Source of the DNA: Weissella muntiaci | GTDB taxonomy: Bacteria > Bacillota > Bacilli > Lactobacillales > Lactobacillaceae | Length of the DNA stretch: 64,000 nucleotides | Reading direction: 5' to 3' | Assembly (NCBI RefSeq): GCF_008107635.1 | Contig: NZ_SDGZ01000015.1 | Span: 1 to 64,000 of the forward strand | Shown here: positions 47,048 through 55,467 of the stretch, in pieces | Layout: each line of letters opens with the position of its first letter | Numbering within the stretch: the first letter of the stretch is position 1 | Position numbers and translations under genes: made by a program | Notes under the pieces: generated by a model | The model's database searches: none | What the model was told of the DNA's origin: nothing | Seen by the model: only the letters and a program-made list of their open reading frames with translations

Positions 47048-48073
47048 CTATACTCCTGCCAATTCCAACTGACTTTCCAATATCAATGCCTCAAGGGTCG
47101 TTTGAAAAGCTATGTTCTTTTGTAGGCGTTGCGGAGCCTGTAAAGTCCGATCCAACACCTTAATAATACTCGCTAGTGGTAATTTGTTTGCTTGAGTCTG
47201 CCATTGCTTAGTCGCCGCAAAATCACCAACCAACTGCGGTTCTGCTTTCGTTAATAAAATGTCACGCCATGCCTGTGCAATCAATGCTAATACCGTCGCC
47301 TGCTGTTCAGAGTTCCCAACCAGTGGTAGTATCTCAACTTGAACCAAACCAAAAGCATCCGTTTGTTTATGCAAGATTGCTGTAACTAACTGCTCAACAC
47401 TTGCACTCACCTGACCAAACCAATCATCCACTAACCACTCCCGTGCCAATTCAACGTTATCCGTTAAGTGTTGTACCAACCCAGCCGCTTGCGCTGAATA
47501 TCCTAACTCTGTTAGTGCCAAATGCATTTGTGCTGGGCTCAACTTAGGTAAATCAATCACTTGGGTTCGCGAAATAATTGTCGGCAAGATTTGCGCCTTA
47601 TTTTCACTCAACAAGATCGCCGTTTGCTGAGCGCTTGGTTCTTCAATAAACTTTAGCAGGCCATTTGCGGCACTCGTCGTCAAACGATCAGCATCATGAA
47701 TCACAAAAACTTTATGACGACCTTCAGTCGGGGTCTTAGTAAATTCATCCCGCAGATATCGAACTTGTTCAACCTTGATCGTTTTACCCTCAGCGGCAAT
47801 ATGAATCACATCGGGATGTTCATGATTCACAATCCGCCGACATTGATCACAAACACCATCCGGTTCCCCATCTTCCGAAATATTCGGACACATCAGACGC
47901 ATAATCAACCAATCGACTAGTTCTAATTGTCCTCGACCATTTGGTCCATTAAATAAGTACGCATGTGCCAGTTGATCATGTGCCGCAGCCTGCCCCAATT
48001 GTTCAACAAGCCGTGGCTGCTTTGCATGTGCTTGCTCAATTACATCTAACGCTGATATAACTTGCTCCATCAT
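47048..48073 (-). CDS. holB: DNA polymerase III subunit delta'
   Basis: A 341-residue AAA+ clamp-loader subunit. The P-loop is degenerate (GPNGRGQLELV), as expected for a non-hydrolysing delta'. A zinc module has the cysteines in GVCDQCRRI, and the sensor region is EEPSAQQTAILLSENK. Its start overlaps the darA stop. Confidence 0.93.
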   Translation of the reverse strand: MMEQVISALDVIEQAHAKQPRLVEQLGQAAAHDQLAHAYLFNGPNGRGQLELVDWLIMRLMCPNISEDGEPDGVCDQCRRIVNHEHPDVIHIAAEGKTIKVEQVRYLRDEFTKTPTEGRHKVFVIHDADRLTTSAANGLLKFIEEPSAQQTAILLSENKAQILPTIISRTQVIDLPKLSPAQMHLALTELGYSAQAAGLVQHLTDNVELAREWLVDDWFGQVSASVEQLVTAILHKQTDAFGLVQVEILPLVGNSEQQATVLALIAQAWRDILLTKAEPQLVGDFAATKQWQTQANKLPLASIIKVLDRTLQAPQRLQKNIAFQTTLEALILESQLELAGV

Positions 48074-48396
48074 CAGAAACGATAAAACGCACTTACGTCT
48101 TGAATGAAGACTGTTGCTCCACCCACTTGAACTTCAACCGGCATGCTAGCATCAAAAGTCATATCAAGATTAACAGCAGGGGTCATAATTTGCTTCCGTG
48201 TTTGCGCAGTCGTCTTAATTACTTCCAAAACTGTGTCAACTTGATCATCTTCAACACCAATCATAAAAGTTGTATTTCCAGACCGCAAGAAACCACCCGT
48301 TGAATGGAGGCGTGTTGCTTGAATTCTAGCCTTCACAAATTTATCGCTTAATTGATTTACATCTTTATCTTGTACAATTGCTGTAATCATTTTCAT
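48073..48396 (-). CDS. darA: Cyclic di-AMP receptor DarA/PstA
   Basis: A 107-residue PII-like protein. AIVQDKDVNQLSDKF, GGFLRSGNTTFMIGVEDD and the long B-loop near TTAQTRKQIMTP are as in PstA/DarA of Bacillus and Listeria, which bind c-di-AMP. The ATG at 48396 follows GAGG at 9 bases. The order tmk-darA-holB is conserved in Firmicutes. Confidence 0.92.
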   Translation of the reverse strand: MKMITAIVQDKDVNQLSDKFVKARIQATRLHSTGGFLRSGNTTFMIGVEDDQVDTVLEVIKTTAQTRKQIMTPAVNLDMTFDASMPVEVQVGGATVFIQDVSAFYRF

Positions 48397-48400
48397 AATT

Positions 48401-49063
48401 TTAATCCTCGCTTGTATCCAGATTAAGTAGGTCAACTAAGACCAACCATACATCATCAATTACTTTTGCTAAGGGTTGACTGGCATCAATCATGACAAAC
48501 CGATCTGATTGCGCTGTCGCCAGTTCATGGTAGGCTGCTGAAACTCGACGATGAAAATCAATTCCATCAAGGTCCAATCGGTTAATTTCATTTTGTCGAT
48601 TCTGCATGATGCGGTCTAACCCAACCTGTGGATCCAAATCTAAATAGATTGTTCGGTTAGGGTACAGTCCTTGAATGGCAAAATCATTGACTGCTGCAAT
48701 TTTGTCCGTACCTAAACCACGCCCGGCTCCCTGATATGCGATTGAACTGTCTACATAGCGGTCCGTAATCACAACTTTACCAGTCGCTAATGCTGGTTTG
48801 ATCGTTCCTTCAACGTGTTGACGCCTTGACGCGGCATATAACAATGCCTCCGTCCAAGGATCCATCATGTCAATGTATGCTGGATCTAACACAACATCAC
48901 GAATCCGTTCGGCAATCGCATTATCGTGACCGCCTGGCTCCCGTGTAATCAATAACCGATCCTGCAGTTTTGGTGCTAACCGCTCCAAGATTGCTCGAAG
49001 AACCGACGTTTTACCAGCCCCTTCCGGTCCTTCAAATGAAATGAACATTCCTTGCTCTTGCAT
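48401..49063 (-). CDS. tmk: Thymidylate kinase
   Basis: A 220-residue P-loop kinase making dTDP. SFEGPEGAGKTSVLRAIL, ITREPGG and DRYVDSSIAYQGAGRGLG are its motifs. It is 6 bases after the DUF2508 gene. The initiating Met may be the first or the sixth residue. Confidence 0.96.
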   Translation of the reverse strand: MQEQGMFISFEGPEGAGKTSVLRAILERLAPKLQDRLLITREPGGHDNAIAERIRDVVLDPAYIDMMDPWTEALLYAASRRQHVEGTIKPALATGKVVITDRYVDSSIAYQGAGRGLGTDKIAAVNDFAIQGLYPNRTIYLDLDPQVGLDRIMQNRQNEINRLDLDGIDFHRRVSAAYHELATAQSDRFVMIDASQPLAKVIDDVWLVLVDLLNLDTSED

Positions 49064-49069
49064 AATCCC

Positions 49070-49336
49070 CTACCTATTGATACTCTCAAACGCTCGTTGT
49101 AAATTACCTGATATCTTTTGCTCACGTGCCGCCCGCAAAAGAAAGAAATACTTTTGCTTTGCTGTATTGGTCTGGGCCTTGATCAAACGTGGATTAATAT
49201 TACCTTCTAACATTGCACGCTCTGAAACCCGCGCTTTGTCCAAATCTTCCTTCTTCAATTCAATCAAATTAACGAGGTCATTCGGAATACTTTTTAATTC
49301 TGGATGTTGTTTTACCTTTGATGAAAAAAATCCCAT
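49070..49336 (-). CDS. DUF2508 (YaaL-like) protein
   Basis: An 88-residue charged helical protein with the family block KQKYFFLLRAAREQ. It starts at the recR stop and lies between recR and tmk as yaaL does in Bacillus. Function unknown. Confidence 0.83.
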   Translation of the reverse strand: MGFFSSKVKQHPELKSIPNDLVNLIELKKEDLDKARVSERAMLEGNINPRLIKAQTNTAKQKYFFLLRAAREQKISGNLQRAFESINR

Positions 49337-49938
49337 TATAAAGCTGTCCTTCCTTCAACCGCCTTGATCAATGTAATTTGATCAGCATAATCAATATCAG
49401 ATCCAACTGAGAGTCCAGTTGCTAGTCGTGAGACTTTAAGTCCAGCTGGCTTTAACAAGCGCGAAAGGTACATCGCAGTTGCTTCACCTTCGGCGTTTGC
49501 ATTAGTTGCAACAATGATTTCTTCAATCTCATCGTGCTCTTGCAATCTTTTCACCAAGCTATCGATATTAATATCGTCAGGTCCTTTACCATTTAAAGGT
49601 GACAAAACACCATGCAAGACATGATAAAGTCCATGAAATTCGCCAGCGTTTTCAATCGCCATCAAATCTTTAACTTCCTCAACCACAATTACAACAGTCT
49701 GATCGCGTTGTGGATCTGCACAAACCGAGCAAATATCACCTTCCGTGAAGTTTCCACAAATCGAGCACAGATGTAAATCGCGCTTAACCGAGATTAAAGA
49801 TTGAGCAAAACCAGTGACATCTTGTTCTGCCATGTCCATGGTATGAATTGCTAAACGAGTAGCCGATTTAATTCCAATTCCCGGTAACTTTGTATAACTA
49901 TCAATTAATCGGGCAATTGGTTCTGGATATTGTTGCAT
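49336..49938 (-). CDS. recR: Recombination protein RecR
   Basis: A 200-residue clamp-like DNA repair protein. A helix-hairpin-helix ([17 protein letters not shown]), the 4-Cys zinc finger [16 protein letters not shown] and a Toprim domain ([17 protein letters not shown]) are present. It works with RecO and RecF in loading RecA. Confidence 0.96.
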   Translation of the reverse strand: MQQYPEPIARLIDSYTKLPGIGIKSATRLAIHTMDMAEQDVTGFAQSLISVKRDLHLCSICGNFTEGDICSVCADPQRDQTVVIVVEEVKDLMAIENAGEFHGLYHVLHGVLSPLNGKGPDDINIDSLVKRLQEHDEIEEIIVATNANAEGEATAMYLSRLLKPAGLKVSRLATGLSVGSDIDYADQITLIKAVEGRTAL

Positions 49939-49956
49939 AGCGCCCCTCTCTCATTT

Positions 49957-50265
49957 TTAGAATGGCATATTAGGCATATATTGTCCTAAACGCTTTGATG
50001 AATCAGCATCAATTTGCTTTAAAGCATCATTCACTGCTGCAATCATCATATCTGCCAAAGTATCTGGATCATCCGCATCAACAACCCCTTCAGCAAACTG
50101 TAGATCCTTTAAAATTCGATCGCCAGTAAAAGTTGCTACAACTGCGTCAGCGGGTGCATGACCAACGTAATCTGTGTCGGCAATCTGGGCCTGCTCACTC
50201 TCGACATTTGCCTGCATTTGCTTAACTTGCTTCATCATCTGTTGCATATTTTGGTTACCGAACAT
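49957..50265 (-). CDS. YbaB/EbfC nucleoid-associated protein
   Basis: A 102-residue DNA-binding dimer. MFGNQNMQQMMKQVKQMQ is the Met/Gln-rich start, chosen over an in-frame ATG at 50298 inside dnaX. It lies between dnaX and recR as usual. Confidence 0.92.
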   Translation of the reverse strand: MFGNQNMQQMMKQVKQMQANVESEQAQIADTDYVGHAPADAVVATFTGDRILKDLQFAEGVVDADDPDTLADMMIAAVNDALKQIDADSSKRLGQYMPNMPF

Positions 50266-50278
50266 ATTTTTTCTCCCT

Positions 50279-52036
50279 TTATTTCTCTGAAACTTCAACT
50301 AAATCACTACCAAAGATATCTAATGCCGTCGTAACAATCGACGGTTCTGCAGTTGTTTCTTCTGGCGAATCAACCAACTGATCTAAATCACGATCAACCA
50401 TTTGGGCCGCTGGTTGATCTGGCGCTCCTTGCTTGCGTTGATCAATAAATTCTGACCGCAACTTAGGCCACTCTTCTTGATTGATCATCACTAATTGTCG
50501 TTCAACATTTGATTGGGTCAAGACCTGCATCTTTTGAATAATCAAGGTCTGCATTTCAATATTCTTCATTGCATTTGCCCGAATTACATCAAAATCAAAA
50601 GCAAGTACAACTCCAGTTGAGCTTGCTGCGATCGGCTGAGCCACATTTAACATCGCTTGCTGCGGAACGTCCAAACTGGCAATTAGGTCACCCCAACTTG
50701 TCCGCACACGTTGCAAATCGCCCTTAGTAGCCTGGTCTAGTACTGCAAAGACCGCCGCCACATCAGCACTGGCCTTTGGTGTCGTCCGTCTGACCGCCTC
50801 TGGTCGAACCTCATCCGTCGCTGTGCTAATCGTCATATCAGCTTGTTTCTCAGACAAAACCGGTTGCGATGCAGCAACACTAGCCGCGGGCTCAACGTTT
50901 GAAGTTGCGTTAACTTTGTCGACGTTTCCAACTAAATTAGTAACCTGTGGTTGTGGTTGCTTGAGCATTGGCTGACTAAGCTTAACTGTTAAGACCTCTA
51001 AGTAAATACTTGGCCGATTGGTATAGCGCAATTGCTGTTGCGTGTCATTTAAAGTATCAATCATTTGATACCAAACCGTTGGTGAACTACCTTGTGCTAA
51101 TTCTTTAAATTGTTCATCAGGCACTAAGGTAACTAGCTCTGGTGCTTCTGTGTACAGTAATAAATCACGAGCATAAGAAATTAAATCCTCAACAAACCGA
51201 TTAGCATCCTTACCAGCTGTTAATACTTCCGTTAATTTCGCCAAAGCATGCGGCGAATCACCAGCAACAACCGCCTGTACATATTCGCCTAATAAGGTCT
51301 GGGTAACGGATCCCGTAACCAACAAAGCATTTTCTAAAGTAACATTCCCATCACCAAAAGAAAGTGTCTGATCAAGGATGCTTAAGGCATCACGCATTCC
51401 ACCATCGGCGGCATTGGCAATCACTCGTAAAGCTGTTTCATCGAAGGCATCCCCACGATCGTTAAGGATATAAACCATCCGATCATAAGCCGCTTGCGCA
51501 TTGATTCGTTTAAAATCGAAGCGCTGCGTTCGTGAAATGATTGTCGCTGGGATTTTCTGCGGCTCCGTAGTAGCTAAGATAAAAATCACATTTGCCGGAG
51601 GCTCTTCTAATGTTTTTAACAAGGCATTAAAAGCACCCGTTGAAAGCATATGAACCTCATCAATAATGTAGACCTTATACTTTGCCATGGTTGGCGCATA
51701 GTTGACGTCTTCACGAATATCACGAATCTGCTCAACGCTATTATTAGAGGCTGCATCAAGTTCCATGACATCGCCCAAAGTACCTTTGTCAGCAGCCAGG
51801 CAAATCTCACAAGTGCCATCTGGCTCGCCATCAACTGGATGTAAACAGTTAACAGCCTTGGCAAAAATCTTAGCGGCTGATGTTTTACCAGTTCCCCGGG
51901 GTCCATTGAACAGATAAGCATGCGAGGTTTGCCCAGTTGTAATGGCGTTTTTCAAAGTCTTGGTAATCACTTCTTGTCCAACCATGTCGCTAAATTTCTG
52001 TGGACGCCAAGTTCGATATAACGCTTGATATGCCAT
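50279..52036 (-). CDS. dnaX: DNA polymerase III subunits gamma and tau
   Basis: A 585-residue clamp-loader ATPase. Walker A GPRGTGKTSAAKIFAK, zinc cysteines (CLHPV... to TCEICLAADKG), the DEVH box and the SRTQRFDF arginine finger are present. The C-terminal 200 residues are the tau-type extension. No clear frameshift signal for a short gamma form was noticed. It heads the dnaX-ybaB-recR group. Confidence 0.96.
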   Translation of the reverse strand: MAYQALYRTWRPQKFSDMVGQEVITKTLKNAITTGQTSHAYLFNGPRGTGKTSAAKIFAKAVNCLHPVDGEPDGTCEICLAADKGTLGDVMELDAASNNSVEQIRDIREDVNYAPTMAKYKVYIIDEVHMLSTGAFNALLKTLEEPPANVIFILATTEPQKIPATIISRTQRFDFKRINAQAAYDRMVYILNDRGDAFDETALRVIANAADGGMRDALSILDQTLSFGDGNVTLENALLVTGSVTQTLLGEYVQAVVAGDSPHALAKLTEVLTAGKDANRFVEDLISYARDLLLYTEAPELVTLVPDEQFKELAQGSSPTVWYQMIDTLNDTQQQLRYTNRPSIYLEVLTVKLSQPMLKQPQPQVTNLVGNVDKVNATSNVEPAASVAASQPVLSEKQADMTISTATDEVRPEAVRRTTPKASADVAAVFAVLDQATKGDLQRVRTSWGDLIASLDVPQQAMLNVAQPIAASSTGVVLAFDFDVIRANAMKNIEMQTLIIQKMQVLTQSNVERQLVMINQEEWPKLRSEFIDQRKQGAPDQPAAQMVDRDLDQLVDSPEETTAEPSIVTTALDIFGSDLVEVSEK

Positions 52037-52122
52037 TTCCCTATCGCCTCCTCATCGTCTTTTATATGAATTGTTAAATTAATTGTCTATTTTCAATTTT
52101 AACAGATTTGTCAATTTTTTTT

Positions 52123-52160
52123 ACAAAAAAAACCGCTAACCAGCCTATACTGATCAGCGA
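52123..52160 (-). terminator. Terminator after the SRP RNA
   Basis: CGCTGATCAG and CTGGTTAGCG (minus strand) pair over 10 bases with two G-T pairs, followed by a run of eight T. It lies just downstream of the SRP RNA and 90 bases before dnaX. Confidence 0.88.
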
Positions 52161-52171
52161 TCCATTATTTA

Positions 52172-52258
52172 CATAGGGTGAGGCACAATGTACGATCCCC
52201 TTAGTGCTGCTGCCTTCCGACCCTGACACGGTTCGAAGTGCACACTTGCCTCGAAAAA
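52172..52258 (-). ncRNA. ffs: Signal recognition particle RNA, small type
   Basis: On the minus strand the apical signature GGTCGGAAGGCAGCAGC lies inside a long hairpin whose ends pair as GAGGCA and TGCCTC. This is the domain IV core that binds Ffh. The short form lacks an Alu domain. Ends are estimated to within about 5 bases. The place between tadA and dnaX is the usual one for scr/ffs in Firmicutes. Confidence 0.93.
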
Positions 52259-52393
52259 TAGTATAACAGAAACCATGGCTAACTGCCAAGTTTTTATTTC
52301 AAGTGTGTAATTGCATTAAGCTGATCAAAATTTCACCAGTAAAATCGCATATCCACTCATTTTCAACCTGTAAATCTACTGTCTAGAAGATAC

Positions 52394-52930
52394 CTATTGT
52401 GGATCAACTTTCGATAGTGATTCTACTGCTAAGCGTCGCTGCTGTTTTGCACGTTTCTTTGCTTGACGAATATCCTTAAAAAAACGCTTTAACATTGAAC
52501 TAGCCACCTCGGCATGCACTCCGGCATGCACATATACTTGATGATTTAATCGTTGATCTTCAAGCAAACGATATAATGACCGAACCGCACCAGCCTTCGG
52601 ATCATCCGCTCCATAATAGACATCCGTAATCCGTGTTTGTTGAATAATCCCGGCGCACATAATGCAGGGTTCCAAAGTTACAAATAATTGTGCATCTGGC
52701 AAACGCCATGAGCCTAGTTGCCGATTAGCCTCTGTAATTGCAATGAACTCAGCATGCTGCGAAGCGTCCTGCAGTCGTTCACGCATATTAAATCCGCGTC
52801 CAACAATTTCACCGTTGTATACAACCACTGCACCAATCGGTACCTCGCCCAACGCTCCTGCCTTACGGGCCTCAACTAGCGCTGCCGCCATGAACTCATC
52901 AATTTGAGCCGCCGTTAAATCATTTGCCAC
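52394..52930 (-). CDS. tadA: tRNA-adenosine deaminase TadA
   Basis: A 178-residue zinc deaminase making inosine at position 34 of tRNA-Arg. The zinc site is QHAEFIAI with EPCIMCAG. The start is GTG at 52930, 10 bases after GGAG, and overlaps the end of the upstream methyltransferase by 11 bases. There is no in-frame ATG nearby in good position. Confidence 0.94.
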   Translation of the reverse strand: MANDLTAAQIDEFMAAALVEARKAGALGEVPIGAVVVYNGEIVGRGFNMRERLQDASQHAEFIAITEANRQLGSWRLPDAQLFVTLEPCIMCAGIIQQTRITDVYYGADDPKAGAVRSLYRLLEDQRLNHQVYVHAGVHAEVASSMLKRFFKDIRQAKKRAKQQRRLAVESLSKVDPQ

Positions 52931-53534
52931 TGTATGTGCTCTCCAAAATATAGTAGCCCTTATTTTTAGCAATCGTTGTAACGTTACCAAAAGTATCTGC
53001 CATTAGTTGTTTAGCAGACGGAGCCCCCTGCTTTTTCTGTAAGACGACTGTTAACGTACCATCTGCAACCAAGTGCTCGGCAGCCTGCGCAATCATATCA
53101 GTCACAATCTCTTTACCAGCTCGAACTGGTGGATTTGTCAGAATTGCCGCAAAACGTTCATCCCCTAACGCCTGATAACGGTCAGACTGAACCACGGTAA
53201 TCTGAGAACTGAAGCCATTTTGTTCTGCATTTCGTTTAACCAATTCAGCAGCCCGCTGATTAATCTCTGCCGCAACAAATTGACGTTCCGGCAAGCAACT
53301 TGCCAAAGCAATCGCAACTGGTCCATAACCGGCACCCAAATCCAAGATCTTCCCCGCTGGCAACTTATGATAATCAAAGGCGGTTAACATCGTCCGCGTC
53401 CCAAAATCAACCGTTGTCTTAGAAAAAACACCCGCATCAGTTGTGAATTTGAAATTCCGGTCAAACAAAGGGAACTCCCACGTGTGTTCATCATGTGCAG
53501 TTGTTGGTGTACTGGTGTAATAATGTTCTGCCAT
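52920..53534 (-). CDS. RsmC-like class I methyltransferase
   Basis: A 204-residue SAM enzyme with motif I LDLGAGYGPVAIAL and the catalytic NPP of N-methyltransferases (ILTNPPVRAGKEI). It is a short form like Bacillus YbxB, lacking the N-terminal half of RsmC; a 16S rRNA guanine target is likely but unproven. It starts at ATG 53534 after GAGG and is coupled to tadA. Confidence 0.87.
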   Translation of the reverse strand: MAEHYYTSTPTTAHDEHTWEFPLFDRNFKFTTDAGVFSKTTVDFGTRTMLTAFDYHKLPAGKILDLGAGYGPVAIALASCLPERQFVAAEINQRAAELVKRNAEQNGFSSQITVVQSDRYQALGDERFAAILTNPPVRAGKEIVTDMIAQAAEHLVADGTLTVVLQKKQGAPSAKQLMADTFGNVTTIAKNKGYYILESTYSGK

Positions 53535-53631
53535 TAGTTTCCTCAATCTAACAATATATAAAATACTAGGTTATTGCTTTCTATTTATTGTAAACTAGGC
53601 AAGAAAGAAAGAAAAGTTAAGGATCAAAAAA

Positions 53632-54186
53632 ATGGCAAGCAAAACAATCGGCGTATTTATGGGAGCTCATGATGGTGAGAACCCCAATTTTAAAAAAGCT
53701 GCCCTAGAAGTTGGGGCAGCTCTGGCTCAATATCATTACAATCTAGTTTATGGTGGCTCAGCAACTGGATTAATGGGCACGGTTGCCCGGAGTGCAAAAG
53801 CAAATGGTGTTTATGTCACCGGAATTCATCCCGATAACCTAATTCCTGAGCAGGCGGGACCTGAATTGTCGGACAATTACATTCAAGTGACGGATATGAG
53901 CGTCCGCAAAGATTTGATGTTTAAATCCGCCGATGCCTATTTGTTCATGCCTGGCGGTCTTGGCACACTGGAAGAACTCAGCCAAGTATTATCCTGGACT
54001 AAACTAGGCATTTATAATAAACCCCTTGTTTTGCTGAATCTTGATGGCTACTATACCAGCCTTGCTCAATGGATTGAGCACTCAGCTTTAGAAGGCTTTG
54101 AATCATTTACCGACATTAACCAGTACGCATTGGTCAACGATGTCGCCAGTGCCTTTGAACATTTTGCAAAGAAATTCGACCTTTAG
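53632..54186 (+). CDS. LOG-family protein (TIGR00730 Rossmann fold)
   Basis: A 184-residue Rossmann-fold protein. VYGGSATGLMG and the active-site motif MPGGLGTLEEL mark the LOG family. Plant members hydrolyse cytokinin riboside phosphates. In bacteria the same nucleotide-ribose cleavage is seen, with the true substrate often unclear. It is a lone gene, divergent from the methyltransferase-tadA pair. Confidence 0.92.
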   Translation: MASKTIGVFMGAHDGENPNFKKAALEVGAALAQYHYNLVYGGSATGLMGTVARSAKANGVYVTGIHPDNLIPEQAGPELSDNYIQVTDMSVRKDLMFKSADAYLFMPGGLGTLEELSQVLSWTKLGIYNKPLVLLNLDGYYTSLAQWIEHSALEGFESFTDINQYALVNDVASAFEHFAKKFDL

Positions 54187-54197
54187 GAAACTTTTAG

Positions 54198-54235
54198 GAC
54201 TCAAATTGCGTTAAGCGCAACTTTGGGTCTTTTCA
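54198..54235 (+). terminator. Terminator after the LOG gene
   Basis: GACTCAAA pairs with TTTGGGTC and encloses TTGCG/CGCAA; TTTTC follows. It begins 12 bases after the stop. Confidence 0.82.
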
Positions 54236-54329
54236 TTATAAATAGGCCATTCTAATTTCAATATCTAAAGCGCCACCTCTTCGTTATAGCTATACCACAA
54301 ATAACGGACACACCTATTTCACGCAATCA

Positions 54330-54364
54330 ATAAAAGCAGGTAAAGACATCTACTCTACCTGCTT
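54330..54364 (-). terminator. Terminator after the alpha/beta hydrolase gene
   Basis: AAGCAGGTA and TACCTGCTT form a 9-bp stem, followed on the minus strand by TTTTATT. It faces the terminator of the LOG gene across 100 bases with no other feature. Confidence 0.82.
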
Positions 54365-54370
54365 CCATGC

Positions 54371-55339
54371 TTATTTAAAATACTTAGTCATAAAGTCGCG
54401 TACTTTATTTTCATATGCAATCGGATCCGTTGCGTAAGATTGTACATGCTTCGCATTAGGTACAATCATCTTTTCTTTTGGCCCCTTAGTTGCCCGATAA
54501 ACTTGATTCACGAAACGAGTTGGCACGAACGTGTCCGCCCCACCATGAATAAACAACATTGGTCGTTGATTATTTTTTAATAACTTAACCGCATCGGCCT
54601 CGCCGTAAGAATATCCGGCGAATACTTTCGAATAGGCTGATACGACTGGAATCAATATATTACTTAACCACTTAGGTAAACCATACATCGAACCAGCTTG
54701 GTACTTCAATTCGGCGCTAACAGAACTGTATCCAGCATCTTCGATAAACGCTTTAACTTGTGTCGGCGGATTCATTCCCGATAACATCATCGTTGTCGCT
54801 CCCCCCATTGAAGCACCCATTACAACAATTTCGCTATCTTGCCCATTCTTTGCTACCACTTGATCGATCCATTTCAAATAATCTTTTGCATCAAGATAGC
54901 CATAGCCAATATACTTTCCACCTGATTTACCAGCAGCGCGATCATCTGGCATCAAGACATTGTAACCCATATTATGAAACATCGTACCATAAGGAGCCAT
55001 GGCCTTATGATCGACACCAAAACCATGAATTACAATGACTGTTTTCTTCGTCGCTTTTGCCGCTGGTACATAATAACCAACCAGTTTAGTGCCATCGGTG
55101 GCCGTTTGTTGCCATTCGGTCATCGTCGGTTGATTGATAAAGGCTTGTTGCTCTTGATATAGAACGTCCTTTTTTGAAAGCTCAGAACCCGTGATAAAGG
55201 ACTTCTTTTCACGAACTTCGGCAACTTTAAAGAAATAACCGCCCGCTCCGACTCCAATCATAAAGACTAAGGCAATCATGGAACCAACAAAAATCCACGC
55301 CTTTTTCTTTGTTGACCATCTATGTTTATTTCTTGCCAT
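54371..55339 (-). CDS. Membrane-anchored alpha/beta hydrolase
   Basis: A 322-residue protein with a basic start and one membrane helix (AWIFVGSMIALVFMIGVGAGGYF). The hydrolase domain lies outside. The nucleophile elbow is VMGASMGGATTM, the oxyanion region VIHGFGVDHKAM, and the Asp and His are in GGADTFVP and NAKHVQSY. It resembles BAAT/DUF-type surface hydrolases of lactic bacteria; the substrate is unknown. The start at 55339 follows AAGGAG. Confidence 0.86.
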   Translation of the reverse strand: MARNKHRWSTKKKAWIFVGSMIALVFMIGVGAGGYFFKVAEVREKKSFITGSELSKKDVLYQEQQAFINQPTMTEWQQTATDGTKLVGYYVPAAKATKKTVIVIHGFGVDHKAMAPYGTMFHNMGYNVLMPDDRAAGKSGGKYIGYGYLDAKDYLKWIDQVVAKNGQDSEIVVMGASMGGATTMMLSGMNPPTQVKAFIEDAGYSSVSAELKYQAGSMYGLPKWLSNILIPVVSAYSKVFAGYSYGEADAVKLLKNNQRPMLFIHGGADTFVPTRFVNQVYRATKGPKEKMIVPNAKHVQSYATDPIAYENKVRDFMTKYFK

Positions 55340-55467
55340 ATCTTGCTCCTTCAAATGTATTCCCCAAAGTATTATAACCTATTTTTACATATAGCATTAA
55401 TTTGTTCGGTAAAGTGTTCCAACTTGCCCGTGCTATACTAAGAAAAAAAGATTGCGAGGCTTTGCTC